DNA of 64,000 nucleotides. Origin: Rhinopithecus roxellana. Lineage: Eukaryota > Chordata > Mammalia > Primates > Cercopithecidae. The stretch is from the NCBI RefSeq assembly GCF_007565055.1, contig NC_044556.1:137429808-137493807 (forward strand), read 5' to 3'. The translations under genes were made by a program, and so were the position numbers. How positions within the stretch are numbered: the first letter of the stretch is position 1; the number at the start of each line of letters is the position of its first letter. Shown here in pieces: positions 57,241 through 64,000 of the stretch. A model generated the notes under the pieces. The model was not told where the DNA came from. It saw only the letters and a list, made by a program, of their open reading frames with translations, and made no database searches.

Positions 57241-59447
57241 AGGCATAGACAGTGTGGGTGGCCCTCCTAATCATGATGAGGCCCCTCCTGGTGGAAGTGA
57301 CAGTGAGAGTAAATGTCCAAGAAGAGCTTTAATCAAAAAGAAAGGCTGCTTAGTGGTTGCTGCTGTTGATCTTTCTCTCTTTGGCACAGCAAAGCCTGTG
57401 GTATTTTTACAAGTTGAAGGCAAACGCTCATAAAGAAGGTCAATATTATAGTTCATGAAGCCACATAAGACAGTTGGTATTTAGGGAAATTGTTTCTGGG
57501 TTGCTTTCTCAGCTCTGGTGGGAGCCTAAATGATTGCCAGTGTATTTTGGCAGCCATACCCAACAGACCTGCTCACAGGCCAACATATTCAAAAGCTCCA
57601 GGAAAAAAAAAAAAAGCCATTTTCCTCTCTCCACCACATACCACACTTCTGGGATTCTGAAATCTCTTACTGAGCACTTTATTCAATCTAAATTTAAATA
57701 GAACTTTTCACCACTTCCCAAGAGAGAAACAACAATGAACCTAGATGAGAATGAGAGGAACTGGAAGAAGGTAATGCTCCATATCATTTGGTTAATCTAT
57801 TCTTGTTTATTAATTTATTACATGGAACAGTAAGTTTAATGGCTTTAACTTTGAAGTGGAAAAGAAGCCCCTACAGTATACTTCCAAAAAATGCAATAAT
57901 GACTTTAAGAAGATCTAGGACAAGGATTGCATATAATATTTTGAGCTATTTTTCAAGATCTGCTTTAACCTTAGCCTTCAGATTTATCATTTTACATTAG
58001 CCAAAATAAACTACTACCATAAGAAGCCATGTATTATTAAAATCAGAACAGTTTCCTATATTTATTAGTTTAGTCATAAAACTGCTATTAGAAATAGCAT
58101 ACAGATGAGTTTGATATCCATAAAATCATTGAAACATAACATGACATTTACTACCTGTAGTACATAATTATACTCACATACTCTTAGATGCATTTATTTC
58201 TGTCACTGAATCATTATTTTCAGCAAGTTGTGCTGCATTTTCAGAAGTAGAATTTTAATTTGCTCTTATCTTTTATAGTTGTAGCCTTGAAAAGGTATAA
58301 TTTTAAGAAAGATTCTTCAGGGGAAAAACGTCTTCTTAGGGTACACATCATTTTTTACTATTTTTGATTTTTTAGTAGTTTTACTTCTTTTGTCTTTGTT
58401 CATACTATGAAATCTATCAAGCTGCAAATAGTGGTTGATCATAAATACATTGATCTATTGATATATTTTCTACTGCATCCTGAATTTTAAAATAAATGTT
58501 ACAAATCTCAAAGTCACATGCAGTGAAAACACACCTAAAATGCTACTTAATGAAATTAGTCTGTCTCTTGTATTTTTTCTTTTATCTCTTCACTTTACCT
58601 TTGCACTTCCATTCTTACATGTATTCAATAATTCATATGAAGAAAAGTGTTTTGTATTTGTTTTTTGGTAAAATGCAGTAATGAAACCTGAGGAGCTGAA
58701 TTTAGCAATGCAGATGCAAACTGTGACACCAGAAGATGAAAATGAAAGTGAAATGTCCTGAAAATATCAGAATGGCATCAATAATAGAAGTAAATGAAAA
58801 GTGAAGACTTATTTGAATTGTCTTATTTCATTTCACTATGTTCCTCCTGAGCCACAAAAAATAAAAAATAAAATAAAATAAAATAAAAAGGATGTTACAG
58901 CTATTTTTCTTAAGCTGATGGGCCAAAAGATTGTAGTAAGTATTTTGACGATTGTTTGTGAGGGGTGGGGGTGTATGTGTGTGTGTGTGTTTTCTCGATC
59001 TTTGACATATATTAAAGGCATCATTTTCTCTGATTTTCTCCTGAGAATACCTTTTTGAAAGCTCGGGTTAAAATAATTTGACTAATAACGTTAAATAAAG
59101 GAACTTAAAAGATGCCTTTGTGCTCTACCAAATTAAAGTTTTACAGTATTCTTCATTGTGCTGTATCCAACCACCAGGACATGTATCCAAATGAAATATT
59201 ACATTAGACTTCTAAATGATTTGCCCTTATTGAAAGGGCCATCCTCCAGTGCAAAAGTATGTGCTCAAATTCTTAAGGATTTGTGAATGAGTTAAAGCTG
59301 TGCTAATTGCCCTTTGAAGCATTAGGAGTCTCTGCTCCTCTATGTATAGTCCTTGATTAGAACTTGAGCAAAATCCTGCTTAGACCATCCCTGGGAGGAC
59401 CTTGAAATTTGATGGCTAATAAAATGAAATGTACGCCTCTGCAGGGG
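57241..59447. other. Unique stretch with small repeats
   Basis: The 82-codon frame (57185-57433, non-ATG start) is relatively rich in charged residues but has no recognised domain and begins in the MITE-like fragment. (AAAAT)n lies at 58857-58888 and (GT)n at 58971-58990. No gene found. Confidence 0.4.
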
Positions 59448-59560
59448 CTCAACAAGGATTTATGGAATGCTTACTGTGCACTAGACACTGGGGTTCCATC
59501 ATCAATAAGACTTGGTTTCTACATAAAGAAGCTTAGACAGATAATTTGAAATGAGATATT
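59448..59560 (-). mobile_element. L2 3' end, antisense
   Basis: CTCAACAAGGATTTATGGAATG, CTTACTGTGCACTAGACACTG and GGGTTCCATCATCAATAAGAC are the reversed L2 3' end. Confidence 0.75.
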
Positions 59561-61694
59561 TTAATATAGGAGTATACTGTATCAGCAAGACTTGAAAGCT
59601 TAGCCTGACACGATAGAGCCACTTAGCCCAACCTGACCTTTTACATGAGGCTACTAGATCTTCACCTAAAGGGTGAACAATATAGATATTTTCTCTGCTT
59701 CCTTTCTGCACATCTAATTTCAAAACTGCTTAAAATACCTCTACATTGTGTCATTTTCCTGACTAAAAGTTTTATTGTGGTTGATATGATATGGCACAAC
59801 CAAGGCTTTTTGTCTTCTTCAGAGACTCTGTATCTTTTTCGGTGATTAAATGAGAGTTTTCATGTAACTTTGACTGTAAGTGTGTGGAGGGATTTCAAAA
59901 TTTGTGTTATCTGTGATAGTGTAACCGATAGTCCACTATACAGGGAGGGTGCAGTGAGGGGTATGAATATATGGCTGAAGAAAAGATCTCTCTCTCTCTC
60001 CCCTCCCCCTTTCATTTTGGAAAAGAGAGAGAGTTGATGTTGAGGTCTCTAATTATTGTTAATGCAAGGTGAAGGTTGTTCTTATTTCAGATTACATAGT
60101 TTTCTAACCTTTCAAATGGTGATAACACCTTTTCATCCCTGATAGAGTTGAATATTTCTGATCAGGTATTGTTACCACCATTATAACTTAAAGTCAATCC
60201 TGAAAATAATATTAGGCCATAATGATCCGTTGTTCCATGCCACTCAGAAATATGAACCAGCCAAGTCTTTTCATTTTTAATCAATTGAAATTTTACTCTG
60301 AGGAAGGCAAGAGATTTTTCAATCCACACAAAGCATGTTCAGCAAAACAAAAATGCTTTTAGAGAAGACTCAAAGGGTTATTTCTCATTATTTTTGGCAT
60401 CCGTCTTTCCATTGAAACAAGTCACAAGCATATCTACAGTTGATCAGTTGACAGATCAGCAATTCTATTAAGATGAAAACTAACCTTGGACATGTTTAGA
60501 AGGAAAAGGGTGTCCTTTGATTTATTATGCCATTTTATGCTTGTGTCATTATTTCCCTTTCAGCTATTCAGGCTATGTTAAGTGGAAACATCCAGTATTT
60601 TTAATAAAGTGCTTCATTCAAACCAAATATTAACCAGAAGCATTTTAGAAGAGTCTTCTATTAAAGTAAATGAAATAAAGATCACCCAGTTATTTTCAAT
60701 AATAGAGAGTAAGGCATAATGAACAGAATACAGCAACATTCTTGCGATAACAAACTATGCTGTCACTTCTTTTTAGTGCCAGCTGAGGTCTGGGTGTTTT
60801 CCTCGGGAATTATAGGGACATTTACTTTTTAGTAGTTGGCAATGCATACTAGTTATTGTGTATCTTGGTGAGAGTTATTGAATGATATGTGGTTCATTTG
60901 TATATTTAGGTAAAGTTACTTTGAAAACAATTGTTGTTGCTTGAAGTCAGGATTAATAGCTATTTTAAATAATTTGAGATTTGCGGTTTAGTAAAAAGTT
61001 AAATGTTCACATTTCTTTGAGTTTAAAAGTATCCTCATCAATTTCTGTCTTTGTTGCATCTTTGAGATTCTATAATCTACTTTCCTCACCACATTCTTTT
61101 ACAGCCTCTAAATTACTGGTCCTAAACTCTTTCAGGATTTACATTTTACTAAAGAAATATGTAAGATACAAGGAAAGAGTTTCTCAGGTAAGAAGACATA
61201 AAAGTTGAAAAGAACAATATACTTCTAAATACACTTTGACACAAAGTAATCTTAAAATTACAATAATTTTCCACTGAACTTTAATTTTAGATATTCCACT
61301 GCCAATTTATCATAATATTTAATTCTACGCTTTGTTCAAATAGATTTAACTTATAAAAACAATGCTTCTTTTGATACTTTGTAGTTGTGATATTAAAAAT
61401 TATAACTAAATTTCGATTAGTGTCTACTTTATAACTAATGTATTACAGGTGTTTTTTGTAATGAAGTGATTGTTTCAAAATTCATTAGCACCTTTAAAAA
61501 TTGAAGGTTCTCATTACATTTGATAGTTAATCTTAAGAACTATTAAGAAAAATTGGTTGGTCTCAGAAATAATCTTACTGGGAGAAAATGAGAAAACATA
61601 TGGATATCTTATAATGATAATAAACTAAAAAAATGTTGAAGTTGTGCTTTTATCACATGTCTGATGACAGTAAATGAAAAATTAAGCCTACGAG
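59561..61694. other. Unique stretch with the best CNE candidate
   Basis: No gene found. A (TC)n lies at 59985-60002, followed 25 bases later by GAGAGAGAG, a small inverted pair. The block 60190-60870 is repeat-free and mixed, with a palindrome TCAATTGA (60281-60288), a TGACAG core (60449-60454) and CCTTTGAT (60514-60521). Small frames 59502-59723, 59645-59845 and 60981-61208 have no motif. Confidence 0.4.
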
Positions 61695-61920
61695 TGTATT
61701 TATTCACTTATTTGACAAAAGCTTATTGAGTACCTGCTGTATTTCTGATACGGTTCTAGGATCCAGGGACACAAGAGTGACCAAAACTGACAGAACAGGG
61801 TATCATGGATCTTTCAATGTGGCTGAGGATACCTGAGGAAAAAAAAAAAAAAATCAGTGCAAACTCTGCTATAAACCACAATAGGATAACACAGGGTGCT
61901 GAGAGAATGCTTGAGTAACA
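61695..61920 (-). mobile_element. L2 3' end, antisense
   Basis: TTTATTCACTTATTTGACAAAAG, CTTATTGAGTACCTGCTGTATT, TCTAGGATCCAGGGACACAAG, then AATCAGTGCAAACTCTGCTAT and AACACAGGGTGCTGAGAG, the reversed L2 3' end and adjoining part. An A run interrupts it at 61840-61853. Confidence 0.8.
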
Positions 61921-64000
61921 TGAGCTACTAACTGACCACCACTAAGTGTGTGGTTCTACCAAATGCATAAAATCACTGGCCATCCTATTGGTTACAGCTT
62001 TGCTTAACCTAATGATAGGAAAGGAATGGAACTTTGCCATCAAACAAATACAAGATGGTCCCTATTGCTTGAATTCGTCATTGTTTTTTGGACTACTGAT
62101 ATATTTTACTTCATTTGGTACTGTAGTTTACATATTTTAAATAAAATATACATAATATCTTATATAAATATCAATGATTTCAAGGTGTTACATCCCTGGA
62201 ATTGTTAGATTTTAATCTGATGATGTTGCTAAAACCCACCGTGGTGGCAATGTTACTAAAACTGAATTCATTCTTTCACTTGAAGGTAGTGCGTGAAGAG
62301 GTAAGGTCAAAATACTAAATGAAAATTAATACAGTAATTAATTTGTGCTGTAAATCTTACACTTCTTATTAAAGTTTAGTTTCAATTAATTAGCATCTTA
62401 GAAATAAAAAAGATAATTTTTAAAGTATTCTAATTTTCAATAAATAAAAAGAAAATATGACTAAGATTCCTAGGGTATATTGATCAATACTATCCATTAA
62501 TGTAACTGAAAGTGGTTAGAAAATTTCAGGACCAATGACTGTAAACTAAAATCAGAGCTTTAGTTCATCCATAGCTGAAAATATTTATCTCTGTGTTCTG
62601 CAGAGCATAAAGCAGGGAAGTAAATAGGCATTGTGTGAAATTTGTGATTAAAATGAACTTCTATTAAAATAAAAAAGAAAAGGCACTTGATAAGATAGAA
62701 TGACTATCTCCATGATGTTCCCTCCACATTTATCTATATTTATATCAACTATATCTGTCTATATTATCTGTATTTATGTGACTAACTAGTTAGCCAGCTG
62801 TTATCTATCTATATTTAATGTCTATACTCATATCTATAGTATAAATAATTTTCAAGCTATATAGGTATGTGTATATACAGGAGTGTAATTTTTATATAAT
62901 TAACTGTATGTGTGTATATGTATATAAACACATGATTTTTGATACAACAAATGTTATAGCACTGTATATTTTTAATTTATTTACACTTGTTGCCACAGCA
63001 AAAATGAGATCAATATAGGATCTAATTTACATATAACTGTAATTAGCAATTAACTCTTCCACATGCGTTTATTTTTGTTAGCATCTATCAAAATCTGTAA
63101 GTTAATGTGCATTAGTTTCAGAAAGCAACAGCAGATTAAAAGTGGAAAAAAACTGTAGAGCCAAATGAAAAGTGGTAGGAAAACAAGTTCATTGCAATTT
63201 AAAATGTTAAATACTGCCAATAAATGTTTCTAATGTTAGAGTAATAGAAAGCTAAATATAAAAACTTATAAAAAATATAAATAGAAAGCTAAATATAAAA
63301 ACTTCTACGTAATTCATAAATTCCATCAAATATGAAATTCAGAAACATAATTTAAAAATCACCTTCTATCAGGCAAATCCTTAAATAAATACCTGTGAAA
63401 GGAATGTGGAGTAATGTAAACACCAATTCCTCACCTATGTAATTGTCGATAGTCTCCTAAAATTCTCACTTTTTAGCTTTTTAAACTTGTTCCTCTGTCT
63501 TTTATTAAGTACAATCCTGTATTGGCATTTTCCATTTGATAGAAAAATAATCTGACACAAACAGAATTGTCAAGGAATGTGGTATGTCGAAAAATGAGGT
63601 GACAAATGAGAAAGGGCTGAGTCACTGAGAAAGTGTCTTGTAGACAGGCAAGGGAAACAATCACTAAATTAATGAAGAGAGTGGCTGGTGGAAATAGGTC
63701 AAAACAGCCCAGTGAAGCACAGTTGTAAAATGACAAAATGACCAGAAGAGATGTTTACATTACGGGTATGTAAACTACTTATTATCAGAGGCTTCATATT
63801 GGTGACCTTCAAATTAAGTATCTTAATTTTGTCAGATGCTTTGGTTTTATGTTATTTACTTCTGCTTAATTTCAGCATGGTGCTATTTATAAAAATCTTG
63901 ATTTAATTTGTCTTAATTTTCAAACACTGTTCAAAGTAATTATATGGATACAGTGCCAATTCAACGATATATTGTATTTTTCATGAATAACAATTAGCAA
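61921..64000. other. Unique AT-rich end of the window
   Basis: No gene found. A degenerate TATC/TATA-rich region lies at about 62720-62930. ATAGAAAGCTAAATATAAAA plus ACTT repeats at 63244-63267 and 63281-63304. The 87-codon minus frame at 63473-63736 has no recognised motif. Confidence 0.4.

Overview
This 64 kb window is AT-rich vertebrate nuclear DNA, almost certainly human or another catarrhine primate. It contains Alu SINEs of all ages (old free monomers, AluJ, AluS, AluY-like), L1 LINEs from very old L1M fragments to young L1PA-type 3' ends, ancient MIR and L2 copies, hAT-type DNA transposon relics, ERV long terminal repeats and long microsatellites. I find no convincing protein-coding gene, tRNA, rRNA, bacterial-type operon or CRISPR array. 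The open frames are short, and the longest ones fall in Alu, L1 or simple-repeat DNA. The window is best read as a gene desert or the interior of a very long intron.

Layout. 1-9.8 kb: Alu monomers, an Alu at 2.5 kb, a MIR cluster at 5.2-6.9 kb, two same-direction ERVL-type LTRs at 6.1 and 8.0 kb, and an L1 split by a 5'-truncated Alu at 8.5-9.6 kb. 9.8-21.8 kb: mostly unique DNA with an L2 fragment of about 780 bp, a palindromic MITE, an AluJ, MIRs and a CA-rich block at 17.5 kb. 21.8-27.3 kb: L1-rich, including a 5'-inverted (twin-primed) L1 at 22.6-23.5 kb and an antisense ORF2 fragment. 27.3-37.4 kb: unique DNA with a DNA-transposon/Alu nest at 31 kb, a MER5A-like element, an L1 3' end at 33.4 kb and an Alu-in-MIR nest at 34.6 kb. 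37.4-45.8 kb: an L1 carrying two Alus, an old L1 3' UTR, AluJ, a solo LTR with a TATA-like box at 42.18 kb, an AluY-like element and a second, older inverted L1. 45.8-50.9 kb: mainly unique DNA plus MIR and L2. 50.9-56.9 kb: the densest repeat block, with L1M copies holding a hAT element and an Alu, a 215 bp polypyrimidine microsatellite grown on an AluJ tail, and a third inverted L1. 56.9-64 kb: mostly unique, including the best candidate conserved non-coding element (about 60.19-60.87 kb).

The repeats give a readable history: MIR/L2/hAT first, then L1M and ERVL LTRs, then AluJ/AluS and L1P, then AluY-like and L1PA copies. Several nests preserve exact target-site duplications. I see no previously undescribed gene system. 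The most useful leads are the three twin-primed L1s, the nested insertions with target-site duplications, the long triplex-prone tract and several unique blocks that may be regulatory. Family names come from recognition by eye, not from a RepeatMasker run, so subfamily labels and exact ends are approximate.
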